This document shows positions 47,056 through 58,111 of a DNA stretch of 64,000 nt, in pieces. The stretch comes from Sycon ciliatum. Lineage: Eukaryota > Porifera > Calcarea > Leucosolenida > Sycettidae. Position numbers and translations under genes: made by a program. The stretch covers positions 14,237,300 to 14,301,299 of the forward strand of contig NC_088643.1 of the NCBI RefSeq assembly GCF_964019385.1, written 5' to 3'. Every line of letters begins with the position of its first letter. Position 1 is the first letter of the stretch. The notes beneath the pieces are model-generated. The model saw nothing but the letters and a program-made list of their open reading frames with translations. It ran no database searches and was not told where the DNA came from.

Positions 47056-47289
47056 CTCCGTTACAACCTAAAACTAACCTGAAATGCGCCATTTTCACCA
47101 TTCTATTTCACGTACTGGCTCGTGTCATGCTAAATTCTATTCGCCTAGAAACATAGACGTGCACAGCATTTTCCCAGATACATGTAAGTTGCACCGCTTT
47201 TACACTAAACGTCAAAGGATAGGAAGGGGTGCAAACTACAATCAAGCGAGATGTATTACTAATGTGAATAGATTCACTAGTTGAGGGAA

Positions 47290-47380
47290 AGGAAAAGGGA
47301 AAAGTCTGAAGAAAAAATTGACTGGTACCACCAGGACTCGAACCAAGGACCTTCACCAAGGACCTTCGCTTGAGGCCGAG
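47290..47380 (-). repeat. tRNA-derived SINE remnant
   Basis: The minus strand has AAGGTCCTTGGTTCGAGTCC then TGGTGGTACC followed by a T-rich run. This is a T-arm/B-box with flanks like those of the tRNA-like core at 29962-30033 (CCTGGTTCGAGTCCCGGTGGT then TTTTTTCTT). The A-box half is missing. AAGGACCTTC is locally duplicated. Confidence 0.5.
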
Positions 47381-47403
47381 TGAGCGAGTGAGAGTAAGTG
47401 TGC

Positions 47404-47408
<5 letters not shown>

Positions 47409-47486
<78 letters not shown>
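47409..47486 (+). repeat. GA microsatellite
   Basis: GA repeat with a GGGGGG interruption near 47441. Confidence 0.95.
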
Positions 47487-47493
<7 letters not shown>

Positions 47494-47567
47494 GAGTGTG
47501 CGAGTCAGGAAAATATTGTTCTTCTACAAATCCTATACAACTTCAAAGGAACTTGCACAGATCCTAC

Positions 47568-47750
47568 CTTTTCTGCACATCTCAACAAGAAATTGATATC
47601 ACTGATGAGCTCTCCATTGGCCAGGTTACCCTCAAAGAGCACTTCAACCAGCTCAGTCTGTACTGCAGGGCTGATCTTTCCAGCGTAGTCAACAAGGCAA
47701 TGTGAGTACACGGTATTCCCCAGCCGCCTGTCCGCATCCAAGTTCAAACC
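47568..47750 (-). CDS. DsbA-family oxidoreductase, middle exon
   Basis: Minus strand, acceptor GACGTGCAG, 61 codons in phase 0 at both ends, donor GTAGGA after GCAGAAAAG. It encodes GLNLDADRRLGNTVYSHCLVDYAGKISPAVQTELVEVLFEGNLANGELISDINFLLRCAEK. The NTxxxH and LVEVLFEGNLANGELISD blocks match the family pattern NTxxAHRL...LxxAYFxEGxDIxD of the FrnE/DsbA-like group. The phase agreement with both neighbouring exons strongly supports the model. Confidence 0.78.
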
Positions 47751-48899
47751 CTGCACGTCGGTAGCCCAGCCGGGCCAAACACACAACACATAGGCAGGAC
47801 ATTGCACTATTATAAGTGTTATCCGCACCGAACACCAGAGTACTCAATAGATCATCTAGTCTACGTCGATAGCTCATGCAGGAGTACCATCATAACTTCA
47901 TAGGCAATTACAAACCGCACGTACAGCACTGTCGGTCGCCGAAGAACTCGGAGATCGGCCTCCAAGCCTACAGTCTATTCATTGGAAACTGGCACCCTCA
48001 CTTTTTGGTGTCTCTCTCACATAGTTGTAGATATCGTGAAAACAACAGTACATCCTGCGTTGTGTGACCCGTGCAATTACTCCTTGCCACATTTGAGGCC
48101 AGAAAAGTCCAAGAACAGGGAAATAGAAATTCAGCCAGGTTTTACAAAATTAGGACAGGTATGCCATGGCAAACTGTATGGAGAAGCAGATCCAAAACCC
48201 AGATTTTTGATCCTCAGTTCGGCCCAAATCCGACTTTCAAAAGCCAGCGGGCCAGTTTCCAATGAATGGACTGTAGACCATTCTTATGTTCATGTGCTAC
48301 AGTCTATGCACAGTTGAGTCACCGTGTATACACTGGTACGCTGTGCTTGGTGAAATTCCAGCCTGTTCATTCTACGGTGCCCAACAGCACCAGCGAAAAG
48401 CCAGGCAGCCAGAAGAGCAGACCTTGTGCTTTACCAGAACATGTAGTCAGTGGGTTACGGGTCTCCTGGAATTCATTGCAGGTTTGTGTACTCGAATAGC
48501 AAGAGGGGGTGACCATCGTCCTCACTATGTCGAGCTCATTGAAACAGGTCTCTGACACCTCCTTCTGGTCAACGGTCAGAATAGGGCTTGAAAGTGAACC
48601 ATCAGAAATCAACCTCTTAGCCTGGTAAACGACACATTACGACTTTTGGGTCCGCTCTGCCCACAGCGAAGTACAGTGTGTGTGGTGGGTAGGCCCCTTG
48701 TGAAGCATGCAGGTGTATACTGTTTCTGTACCAGGAGTGGGTCCCTGACCGGGAGGGCCCAGTCTAGTCACGACTGGCCAATGCGTCACCATGCCGTGAA
48801 GAAAACCACCCAAGTGAGTTTGGATCCATACAGATACAGGATCCAGAAAGGCAGCGCTGTTGTCATGAGTCTTCGCCTATTGCGGTTGGTCGGAGGTTA

Positions 48900-49869
48900 A
48901 TTTGGAGAAAAATAGCAAACCAAAAGAGCAAGGAGAAGCAATCGCGGAGGCGTTTGAAGCATGTTGCTGCAAATTATACGGCGTGAGTACACCTCCCGCA
49001 ACACCTAAGTCTGTTCAGAAGCGTGGCGCTGATGTTTCCACTCCGAATTGATGGAAAATCATCAGCGAATGCAACAAGATCGCCAAAGGCAGTAGCAGGC
49101 TGCCTCCTGGTGGGATGCAGCGCTTGTTGGTGAAGTTTCCTGGCCAAAACTTGAGCGAGCGCGTCGTCCAGTAGATAATGCAGCGCAAAGCGAAGCGATC
49201 CGACTCACGGACGGGTACGGTAGCTGGCGAAACTGACATTCTCCAGCCAGTGACTGCGAATGCACAGGAGTAACGGCATGTCATGCTCAGCAAAGACGGC
49301 GTGTTTGACTCGATGCGTCAGAAGCTATGGTGGTTTTACCGTAACTCAGGAAACCTGTGGCTGGCCTCAGGCACAACGGCGCGCAACCCCACACTGCAAG
49401 AGCAAACCTGAAGCACTGGTCATTGCAAGGGAAAAAGAAAGGATTCAACATCGTTGTTGTTACACAGCCGCCTCAATTGCCCGACCTAAATTGCAATGAC
49501 CTGGTGTTCTTTGCCAGCTTGCAGTGCGACACTGGGCTCGTCACAAAGGAGAATGTCGCCGATTTGATGGAGGCTGTGAAGAAATGTTGGTCTGAGTACC
49601 CTGCGGAGCGGATGGAGAGTGTGTGGAGATGTCTCTTCGCATCTTTCAAAGGCATCATCAAGAGCCGCGGTGACAACACGTATTCACACCACACCGGAGC
49701 ACGGGCGAGCTCGAAGACGAAATCTGCTGCGAATCGCCACGACCTGAGATTTCCAAAGCGACTTGTGACGAGCGCTGAGAAAGTCCGCGATGAAATGGCC
49801 GCCAGAATTGCAGCACCAAGCGAGGAAACCGCTGAATCCACAGACTCCTCGCCAGATGAGAGCGACTAA
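48900..49869 (+). pseudogene. mariner-type DDE transposase, broken
   Basis: The clearest part (49357-49869) reads LRHNGAQPHTARANLKHWSL, then VVVTQPPQLPDLNCNDLVFFASLQ, then MEAVKKCWSEYPAERMESVWRCLFASFKGIIKSRGDNTYSHHTGA, and a Ser/Asp-rich tail ending ESD-stop. This is the C-terminal half of a Tc1/mariner-superfamily transposase of the type with PDLNxxDLxFF. The block that should read DNAxPHT is HNGAQPHT, so the second catalytic acid is lost. Upstream (48900-49260) frames such as TPKSVQKRGAD and GGMQRLLVKF are interrupted by stops. It lies in the DsbA-gene intron on the opposite strand. Confidence 0.75.
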
Positions 49870-50091
49870 TTTTCCTCTCAATGTGATGATAGCTGTCGCT
49901 GTACAAAATATTGTGAACACACAATCTGTCTTTGTGCTGTACTACAACTTGAAACTGAACCGCACATTTCAATAAGTCGGAGGAAGTAATTATGATGGCA
50001 TTCGCTGAATCTCTTTGTCCAAGGTCAAATCACAGACATAGCATGGTGTACTGTGGTCAAAATAAATTATGATAGACACACATTATAAAGT

Positions 50092-50370
50092 AGCACCTCG
50101 GCTCCATTTTCAATGTCGATTTTCCATGCCAACACAAAGGTACAGGTAGGTGAAAGAAAAGACCTCTTCACCAAGAATGAATGTCCACAAGCGATCAAGT
50201 CGAGCAGGAAAACAAATTTCGAGGGCTCGATTGGGAAAATTCAAAAGTCGTCTGCATGCTCGGCTCAATCATTTCTTGACGCTCATTCTTGGTGAACAGG
50301 TCTTCTCTTTCAATCACCTTCGTTTTGGCATCGAAAACTCTTCATCAAAAATGAAGCCGGAGTGCCCCTT
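50092..50370. mobile_element. Foldback MITE with ~90-bp inverted arms
   Basis: The left arm (from GCACCTCGGCTCCATTTT through GGTGAAAGAAAAGACC to TTCACCAAGAATGA) is matched inverted by the right arm, from TCATTCTTGGTGAACAGGTC to GAAGCCGGAGTGC. The loop is only about 80 bases. It ends about 30 bases from the donor of the DsbA-gene exon at 50400. Confidence 0.75.
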
Positions 50371-50399
50371 TAGCACTCCATGTGCAGTAGTCAACCTAC

Positions 50400-50613
50400 C
50401 ATTTCATCGCAGAGTTCGAAGAGCGTTCCCTCGCGCCGCTGAGCCTTGCCCGCCGCTTCTTCGCCGGCCACATTGCGCATCCACTCGACGAACGGCATAC
50501 CCTCGTCCGGCGCACTTTCAAAGAGAAAGTACGGTTGCCAGCTCAACAGGAACTCGGCGCGGTCACAGCGCTGAGCCATGGCCGCCTCCAGGTGACGCTT
50601 AGCAACCCAACAC
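50400..50613 (-). CDS. DsbA-family oxidoreductase, active-site-proximal exon
   Basis: Minus strand, acceptor TTTCTGCAG, starting with the last base of a split codon, then CWVAKRHLEAAMAQRCDRAEFLLSWQPYFLFESAPDEGMPFVEWMRNVAGEEAAGKAQRREGTLFELCDEM, donor GTAGGT. CWVAKRHLE matches the second half of the family's CPWCYVGKRRLE redox motif. WQPYFLFESAPDEGMP matches WRPFLLxPxxPxEGxP. The first half of the motif (CPW) must be in an upstream exon that I could not find between 50614 and the right edge. The three exons give 209 residues, so only a short N-terminal exon is missing from the usual ~220-residue protein. Likely role: thiol-disulfide or glutathione-dependent redox enzyme. Confidence 0.78.
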
Positions 50614-50954
50614 CTGCAGAAACAGTAGAACATTGCCAAAACAATTGGTACCGTACTATCCAGAGTATGAGCCGCACTAGAGTATAAGCGGCACCCAGTT
50701 TTTTGTCACGAAATCCAGACATCAACCCTGTATATCATCACCATTCATTATGTCATTTGACCATTGTAGTGTAAGGGCGCGTTACCGCGATGAAATTGAG
50801 CTACGGAAGCCAAAGTTTCAGCGATTTTGATTTCGTGGGTTCGCACGCGCGCGCTTGGGCAGCTAGCTGCTGGCACGGCAATTGTACTTCTTTCTTGTTG
50901 CGCTTCACTTGCCGTTCCCTTCTCTAGCTCTTCTTGCACTAGCTGGATCAGTGG

Positions 50955-51944
50955 ATGCTCGAGTTGAACATGAGCCGGAGAACCTGCTTCACTGTTGATG
51001 CTGCGCTGGATCTTCTTCTCAGAGAAGATGAAGCTGAGTTTTATGGCGATGACGAGTGTGCGAGTGATGGCGCAGGGAGCGAAAGTGAAGATAGTTCTGA
51101 CAGCAGCGATGACGAACGAGAACATTTCCTTGCTGCGACAATCGACACAGCTAGTGCAGCAATGGACTTCATGTCTTTGGACAGCTCGCACGCCGCTCCA
51201 CAGGCAACTTCTAGTAGCAGTAGCCCCTCTGAAGCCATGCAGACTGGTGAAGCGGCTGAACACAATCGCAATTATTCGTGCGGATGCAGCCTGAATTGTT
51301 TTAGGAAGTTTGACGAGGCAGATGTTGAAGTGAATGTGCTGAATATGAAGGAGCTCGAGCGACCTGAGAGTGACCTGATTATACTGGGACTGCTCGAGTC
51401 AGGTCGACACGAAATTGCTTTGTCCCACAAGCCAGGAGAGAAGAGACAGCGACAGCGCTTTCGCTATTCATTCCAGGGAGTTGAAATTTGTGTTGCTGCA
51501 TTCAGGACTTTGTACGACATCAGTGAGAAGCGGCTAAAGAACTTGAGAAAGCACCTCCATGAGCATGGTGTCACAGCAAGAGTACATGGTAACCGTGGGC
51601 GGAGGCCGCCCAATGCACTGGAATTTGCTGATGTCAAGAATTGCCTTGACTTCATCAAGCGACACGCTGATGTCTATGGTATCCCACACCCAGCCCCTCT
51701 TCGCGGCCGTGATGATGTACCTCCTGTTTTCTTGCCAGCTCACCAGACATACAAAGAAGTCCATGCAGAATTTGTGGCACTGTGTAAGTCAGAGGGATGG
51801 AGAGCTATAGCGGAGTCTACTTTCCGCAGCTTGTCGCAAGCACGCCAGGAGTATTTGCACAAGGAGATACGGCCGTTTGTTGCTGTGGAGCATCAAGACA
51901 CTCTCTGCCCTGCCCCCGCTGCTTCTAGTCAGCTCTCGCCTTGA
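50955..51944 (+). CDS. Transposon-borne protein, truncated (uncharacterised family)
   Basis: A 329-residue ORF. An acidic, serine-rich N terminus (DSSDSSDDERE, residues 45-55) is followed by a cysteine pair CGCSLNC (about 108-114). A conserved core follows: KRQRQRFRYSFQGVEICVAAFRTLYDISEKRLKNLRKHLHEHGVTARVHGNRGRRPPNALEFADVKNCLDFIKRHADVYGIPHPAPLRGRDDVPPVFLPAHQTYKEVHAEF. I recall this core (DIS..L..L..H...HG...R.HGN..R.P.NA...) in many uncharacterised invertebrate proteins with a transposase-like C terminus; that is memory, not a search. The frame diverges after TFRSLSQARQEYL and stops, so the C-terminal half is missing. The copy is probably inactive. Confidence 0.6.
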   Translation: MLELNMSRRTCFTVDAALDLLLREDEAEFYGDDECASDGAGSESEDSSDSSDDEREHFLAATIDTASAAMDFMSLDSSHAAPQATSSSSSPSEAMQTGEAAEHNRNYSCGCSLNCFRKFDEADVEVNVLNMKELERPESDLIILGLLESGRHEIALSHKPGEKRQRQRFRYSFQGVEICVAAFRTLYDISEKRLKNLRKHLHEHGVTARVHGNRGRRPPNALEFADVKNCLDFIKRHADVYGIPHPAPLRGRDDVPPVFLPAHQTYKEVHAEFVALCKSEGWRAIAESTFRSLSQARQEYLHKEIRPFVAVEHQDTLCPAPAASSQLSP

Positions 51945-52434
51945 AACTGAGAAGAGAGTGCATATGAACCCGGTCACCTGGTGCTTGGGGAACAATGTTT
52001 GTTGCTGTTACTGTAACTTCCGTTGCAACTATTTGCCAAAAGCCACATTCTGGGTCCGCTTCTTGCGTAGTACTCCATGGTGGATGACTCCCTAGTTACT
52101 GTGTACATAACAAAGATTTCAACAGGTTGTTCTTTCAATTTTGTCTTTTGACTGTAACTGTGTACACATGCTGTACTTTGGCTGAGATATTCTCCATGGC
52201 TATTGCAACCAGTCTCCTCTGGCTGAATGTCTAGGAGTTTCTTACCCCCCTTATCTACATGTCCGCATTTTCCGTAAAAAACGAGCCCACGGCAGGAGCC
52301 GTAACTTTGATTAGAGTTGGCCAAATTGAGTCAATTTTTTTTATTCGATTTCTACAATCACTGGCAACCTGAAAATGCCATCAGCTGAATTTTGTTGAAA
52401 ATCACCATAAGGGCCCTTTTCGCGTGCTCTGCTT

Positions 52435-52456
52435 GCTCCGGCCTCGAGGCCGGAGC
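52435..52456. repeat. Perfect 22-bp palindrome
   Basis: GCTCCGGCCTCGAGGCCGGA followed by GC reads the same on both strands. A second small hairpin, GTTTCACT...AGTGAAAC, lies just downstream (about 52467-52489). Confidence 0.9.
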
Positions 52457-52646
52457 AGACCGAGCAGTTTCACTTTTTCACAGTGAAACCTGGCGGAAAC
52501 ATCAATTTCGGTCCCAAATGATCACGTGCATACCCTTTTGGGTTGGACTCGTCGTACAGTACACAGTGACCCATACACATTTTGAAGAGTGAACCAAGTT
52601 TGGCATATTTTTCACAAAATATGCTCTGTTTCTGGAGTACCGTTTG

Positions 52647-53071
52647 GTTGGCATGAGGCTGCTCCATGTGCACCAGCTGTTTGATCCTGTTCTAGATCGT
52701 ACCAACCAAACGCACCCTAAACCACACTGACTTTGGCATGAGGCTGTTCCATGTGCACTAGCTGTTTGATCCTGTTCTAGATCGTACCAACCAAACGCAC
52801 CCTAAACCACACTGACTTTGGCATGAGGCTGTTCCATGTGCACCAGCTGTTTGATCCTGTTCTAGATCGTACCAACCAAACGCACCCTAAACCACACTGA
52901 CTTTGGCATGAGGCTGTTCCATGTGCACCAGCTGTTTGATCCTGTTCTAGATCGTACCAACCAAACGCACCCTAAACCACACTGACTTTGGCATGAGGCT
53001 GTTCCATGTGCACCAGCTGTTTGATCCTGTTCTAGATCGTACCAACCAAACGCACCCTAAACCACACTGAC
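52647..53071 (+). repeat. 85-bp tandem repeat, 5 copies
   Basis: Five consecutive 85-base units starting at 52647, 52732, 52817, 52902 and 52987, each beginning TTTGGCATGAGGCTGTTCCA and containing GTACCAACCAAACGCACCC. The first unit is slightly diverged; the last four are nearly identical. They lie just inside the right end of the 2.5-kb transposon. Confidence 0.95.
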
Positions 53072-53128
53072 TTTTCGGGGTGAATTACGAGTGTTTTAAG
53101 TGCGGTTAATACTCCGGAAACGACGGTA

Positions 53129-53965
53129 TATAACTTCACTCCTTCCCTTCTGTCTGCCTGCTAGCCCCCATAATCTTTACCCTATTGTGCGCACGTCAGC
53201 ACTAGTAAGCATAAATGAACATTGGTGAAACCGCTGGTGAACAACGTCAACTCATGTGCATGCCCGTCCGTATCATCAAGGTCCTGCAAGGAGGCCATAC
53301 GGGCACTCCAGGTGCATGACAATCGAAATTCTAAAAGCACACTACAACACTAGAGCCATGGCAAAGCACTGAGGAGGAAGCCAATATCAGCCCATGGGCA
53401 GTCTTGCACATCGTGACCTGCGACAGGTCACAAGAGCTTGGCTGTCATCCATGCGCATGCAAGGACAAGGAGACACGAAAAGGCGATTTCAACGCGAAAG
53501 CAACACGATTCCTGTGCACAAGAAGAACGTGGTGGTGAGCAGTTGGTAGGGCTGCATGCTGCTGCCCCGCACACAGCGAGATGACAAAAGCATGTAGGAT
53601 ACTGACGCAGCACCACACCGTGCTCTCCGCTGAGTCTCACGACTCGACTATCACCACGACGACAGTATGGAGGGCTGCCACTTGTTCCAATTTCTCAGAA
53701 ACACTCTGATTTGTACGTTGTTCCGACAAACCGACCGAAAACGATCTTCCCTTTCTTACTAGGATTGCTCACGAGAATGCCCTGCTCTGCTGTTTCAGAC
53801 TCCTAGAATCCGAAATATGCTTTGGCTTAAAAAGGGAGCGCCGCTTCCTTACCTTATTTTTATTCCCGTAGCTATGCAGAAGACGTTACTTCAGTAACGC
53901 CTGGCGCTAGCCAGGGTCCACACAGCTTTAATTTGGTGTTTGTTTGTTTGTTTGTGTCACGCCTG
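53129..53965. other. Intergenic stretch, nothing recognised
   Basis: No domain, repeat or RNA gene was recognised. A GTTT tract occurs at about 53938-53954. Confidence 0.4.
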
Positions 53966-53969
53966 GCGC

Positions 53970-54450
53970 CATCCCGTATCTGTCCCGTACCGTACCGTAC
54001 CATCAAACACAGCTGGCCACATACAGCTGACCGCAATATTCAAATAGGGCTTTCAAACACAAGATCATAACGTGAAGCAACTTGGAAGAATGAGTATGAA
54101 TGCGAAGTGTATGGGGGAATGCATGTAGGGCGATAGTGCGGGTTCGAATCCCAAGTAGTGCCTGAAAAAAAAGGAGAATTGAAAAATTTTTAACATCCCT
54201 TTTCATTTTTTGCCGTCATCAAGGCGTTAGACGGTGTCGTATTACCCTCGACCGTACCTGTCCCGTACCTATCCCGTACCGTACCGTACAATCAAAGACG
54301 GCTGGCCACAATGTATAATAATATAATAGGGCTTTCAAATATGTATGCGAAGTGCATTGGGGGATGCATGCAGGGCGATAGTGCGGGTTCGAATCCAAGG
54401 TTATGTCTAAAAACAAAAAGTATAAACTTATAAGAATTTATAACATCCCT
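53970..54450 (+). repeat. Tandem pair of tRNA-B-box-containing repeats
   Basis: Two related copies, about 53970-54215 and 54249-54450. Each starts with CCCGTACCGTACCGTAC, passes CAGCTGGCCACA-like and ATAGGGCTTTCAAA segments, and then has GGGCGATAGTGCGGGTTCGA followed by ATCC, a strong B-box/T-arm motif. Each ends with an A-rich stretch and a TTAACATCCC- or TTATAACATCCC-type tail. They look like SINE-like elements. No clear A box is seen. Confidence 0.55.
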
Positions 54451-54459
54451 ATGCTTTTT

Positions 54460-55159
54460 TTGTCTAGGTCATGAAGGGAAAAAAGCATAGCGTAGGGCCC
54501 TGAGCTTCCAAGCTCTCTCGTTTATTTTTACTGAAGACACAACCTGCTGGTAAGAAGAGGGGAGAGAAGTAGCAGGACAACACAACAACGGGGAAGGGTA
54601 GAGACTCCAAGAAGGAACCTGTGCTGGTGCGGCAAGCCACTGCTCCTCGGCCCCTGGCCGCGGGATACCCACAGACCCCATTCAGACAGACACTGTCCAG
54701 AGCTACGAATTGTTCATAACTCTGAATCACATACAGGCATGTACATCGTAAGTGGCAGGGGTAGAGATCCGGAATATGATGTCACTCTTTACACAAAATT
54801 GGCAAAAATGTAGCAACATTTCCACCAAAATCACCCGCAGCGTGCCCCATAGACCGAGGTGGCCAGCGTGACTTCCGTGGTTCGGATAACAGAGATACAA
54901 AGGTACTGTAGTACTGGGAAACGTTCCTGGGTATGTTTTGCAGGCATACAATTGAACCGTTAACGGTTCACCACTACAATGCTGACAAGAAATCCACCCG
55001 CTTCCTAAGTGTGTCCACAGTGTTCGTACCGGAGATTCTGGATGTAATGTATGTGCGCGCACCAACTTACGGTACAATATCCTGATGCCCTGCACGCATG
55101 AGTGCACCCACCCACAATACCCATTGCCACGACTTGTCTGAGTCCTAGGAGGCTGAGAT
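54460..55159. other. Intergenic stretch, nothing recognised
   Basis: Open frames on the minus strand (54464-54730 and 54727-55221) show no family features. Not called as genes. Confidence 0.4.
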
Positions 55160-55163
55160 TTAA

Positions 55164-55775
55164 CCCTTTGAGGCCCATAGTACGGATATATCCGTACCAG
55201 TGTACAGTGCATACTTTTCAAAGCGCAACCTGGCGTAACTCGGCCGTCCCTTGACCAAATCGGACAATCGAAAGGGATATCGACATTAGAATTGTCTCAG
55301 CTATCGGCTCGAAAAAACCCGAAAGCGATCCGAGTTCGGAGAGCGGAGATACGAGACTCGAACTAAATTCGCTCAGCAGAGTCAACTCGAGCGCGTGCAT
55401 TTTGAACTCGTTTTTAGGGGTTTTCCCTGACTCGCGGCCCACGCAGCTACAGATAGTTCACGTCATCGCAAAGGCATGTTTCTCAGCTCTCCAGTAAAAA
55501 AAATTTGAGCGATCTGCGATGCAATTTGTTGAAATGGCAGAGAATTTGAGTTGGGCGCTCGCAATGCTGGCTTTGGAGCGCCGTATCGCGCTGCGGCGCT
55601 GGTTCTGTGGATCGAGTGATGTATTGCTGGCTATCGCTGTATTCCTCTGGCCAAGAGCTTTCCAGAAAGCCCAAGATCACCAAAATCGGCCAAAGGACAC
55701 CAAAGTTACGACCAGATAAGTACCCGGGCTTGCGTATGCAGTGCATTTCTTGAAATAATTGTGGGCCCTAAAGGG
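55164..55775. mobile_element. piggyBac-type MITE, 612 bp
   Basis: Flanked on both sides by TTAA (55160-55163 and 55776-55779). Left end CCCTTTGAGGCCCATAGTAC; the right end reverse complements to CCCTTTAGGGCCCACAATTA. TTAA duplication and CCCTTT ends are the piggyBac signature. A subterminal palindrome GTACGGATATATCCGTAC lies at about 55181-55198. No transposase frame. Confidence 0.85.
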
Positions 55776-55779
55776 TTAA

Positions 55780-56154
55780 ACGAGCTGAAAATCAGGCTTG
55801 CACTGAGTACCAAGCTGCGGTCAGACAAAAGTCGAGGTAAGTACTCGGTGAACTGGTATGCCGATGAGTTAGTAACGGTGCATTGCACACACATGCAGCA
55901 TTCAATGAGTCATACTACCACCTGGCAGCAACTACTTGTCACGTGACACTATGCAGAGAATGTTCCAGGCCCGTGTGATTTTGCAATCAAAAACAATTCA
56001 CATTTTTAAATTTATAATTATAATCTTTATTGTCACGAAGTCGAAAAGGAGAATCACGGACGCCCAGAATGAACCGCAGGGTCGCTAACTACGCCCGCAT
56101 AATGACAACTAGAAACGCAATGAATATCACCAAAAATCACCGGTTCGAGGCGAC
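55780..56154. other. Intergenic stretch, nothing recognised
   Basis: AT-rich in its second half. No gene or repeat identified. Confidence 0.35.
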
Positions 56155-56715
56155 ATGGAGGAAAGAACACCACTAACTGTTACAATGGTTGATCTGTACC
56201 TGTATTTCAGCTACCACGAAAACCTGAAGTACATTTTGGTAAGACTGGATAACGGCATTCATTCGGCTTCGTTATTCTTATTACAAGCAGTCTATATTCC
56301 AGCACACAACAAAATGGAGCAAAATTATCACTCCAGGTATTTCAGGGAACATGATTGTCAACAACAGACGTCAAGGGAGTGCATTTGGGGAGCAGCGGTA
56401 AACCTGAAAGCCCAGTGCGTTGACGTACAACTAACTTACCAGGGTCATGATGTGTCGGAGAGAAGGTGTATGGTGATCAGCGGTGAACTCGCTTCTTCGC
56501 CTGCTTCGCCCATTGCGCCCGGCGACCTGCTCCGACCTGTTTTTTTCTTTCTTTTCTTGTTCCCCAGTGGTGGTGCTCTGCTAAGCTATAAGGACGAGTC
56601 CACTGCGACGTTTCGACAACTCCACCGATCGATCCAACGCGTTTGTGACCAAGCTTGGCCTGGGTGTCTCTCTCTGAGCCAGGTTACCAAACCTTTTGTT
56701 TCCAACGAAGTGTAA
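56155..56715 (+). other. Open reading frame of 186 residues, unassigned
   Basis: An ATG-initiated open frame with no domain I recognise. It includes a hydrophobic stretch PVFFFLFLFPSGG (about residues 127-140) that may be translation of a pyrimidine tract with an acceptor-like TTTTCTTTCTTTTCTTGTTCCCCAG near 56542-56565. It may hold a real exon starting after that acceptor, or be chance. Confidence 0.2.
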
Positions 56716-57557
56716 CACAGATATTCCCACGATATACAGGTATCGCTAGGCTGTGACAGAGACGAGAGAGAGAGTCTCACTCTCTTGACTTCAGCAGTTC
56801 AACGACGTCGCTGGCGCAGATTTTGCGAGGATTTTATGCACACACAGACAAAACAGTACAATCAGTAGTACATGCTTGACGTGATGTAGATTGCAGTGCA
56901 GACAAGTGCATCATACAGTTCCGCATGATTATTTTCACTGGATATGAAAATCAGAAAGGCATGCGCCTCGCGTGCATGCAGCGTCGGGTGTTGTTGGACA
57001 TCTACGCGTCGCTCAGCTTCACAAGCCTTCAGTGCTTCACTTCTGACATTCACTGACTGTCTTCTTTTCTATTCAGTCTGCAGACTCCACGCAGTCACTG
57101 GCACCAGTGCATGCATGCAGGGACAGTGTCTGCATGCAGTGACAGTGTCTGCAGTCCGTGCGTGCGGTCGGGTAGGCGCTTCTGGATCCTTCGACTTCGA
57201 CAAGGCCGCCGGCTATATACAACTGTACATCATCATGTACATAATTGTACTAGCGGCGCTAGCGCTGTCAGTGTAGTGCGTAGATCTACGTTGACTTGTT
57301 GATCGATTGACAGGCAGATCTACAACGCGGAGCACTGTGTTGAAAAACAGTGCTCCTGATTGTTAGATTGGCAGCATGAAACAAGGTGGAGGACAATGAT
57401 TATGTGTTCGGAAACAGTGACCTTACTACAACCTAACTTACAATAGACCCTTTGCACAATAACGGTCACGTGATCCGAGACGGGGCATCCTCTTCGATTT
57501 TTGTGCAGAGTATCAGTTGTTGAGCATGGTGGAACACTGTATTTTTCCATTTTGGAG

Positions 57558-57708
57558 ATGGAGGAGAGAGTGTCGAGTGGTTTGCCATCGATGGCTGTGG
57601 AACCCGTGGACGAACTGTCAAATGAAGATCGGTTGTGTAAGGAACTGAACAGTTTTCTGCTGAATGAGGGTGCGTATCTGTCTGGAAAACGAAGGAGTTG
57701 TTGGAGCG
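57558..57708 (+). other. Possible first coding exon, unassigned
   Basis: MEERVSSGLPSMAVEPVDELSNEDRLCKELNSFLLNEGAYLSGKRRSCWSG, followed by a consensus donor GTAAGT. A pyrimidine-rich acceptor (TCTCCTCTGTCGATGTAG) lies at about 57781-57798. No domain recognised. It lies opposite and upstream of the THAP-like pseudogene and could be unrelated. Confidence 0.2.
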
Positions 57709-58111
57709 GTAAGTTTTCCGCATTCAGTGGATATTTCGGATTACTGTAGATTGAAATTTATTTTTATTTTCTCTACCTTCTCTCCTCTGTCGATGTAGAG
57801 AACACTTCTCCATGCAGAACCCTGATGCTCCTAGAACTAAGAAGGGCACCACTTCCTCGAGTGTACCTTCATCATGCCCAACATTTCATGCGTCCCAGTG
57901 GATGAGTGATGAACCTCTGTTTCCCAGAGTGAGTGCCACACCATGCTTGCTCGTCTCCAACGCAGGGGCGAATCGCCGATGACAGTGAAGAGGGAGCTGA
58001 TGGAGTAGTACTAGTGAACAAGCCCGTGGATAGTGTCCATGAGTTTTACTTTGGTGGCTATGTGCATAATGTGAAAGTCTGTCATATCGTGCACACAGCC
58101 ACAGCTCGAAC

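Larger units (their letters stand above)
50649..53128. mobile_element. TA-flanked DNA transposon, ~2.5 kb
   Basis: Left end TACCGTACTATCCAGAGTAT then GAGCCGCACT. The right end reverse complements to TACCGTCGTTTCCGGAGTAT then TAACCGCACT. Both ends are flanked by TA. The interior holds the 329-residue ORF at 50955 and an 85-bp tandem repeat near the right end. The left end lies 36 bases upstream of the DsbA-gene exon acceptor. TA flanks suggest Tc1/mariner or a relative, but the ORF does not look like a mariner transposase. Confidence 0.6.

Noticed and set aside
47982..48317. Plus-strand 111-residue frame in the DsbA-gene intron.
   Set aside because: No recognisable motif, antisense to the host gene, and no splice or promoter support.
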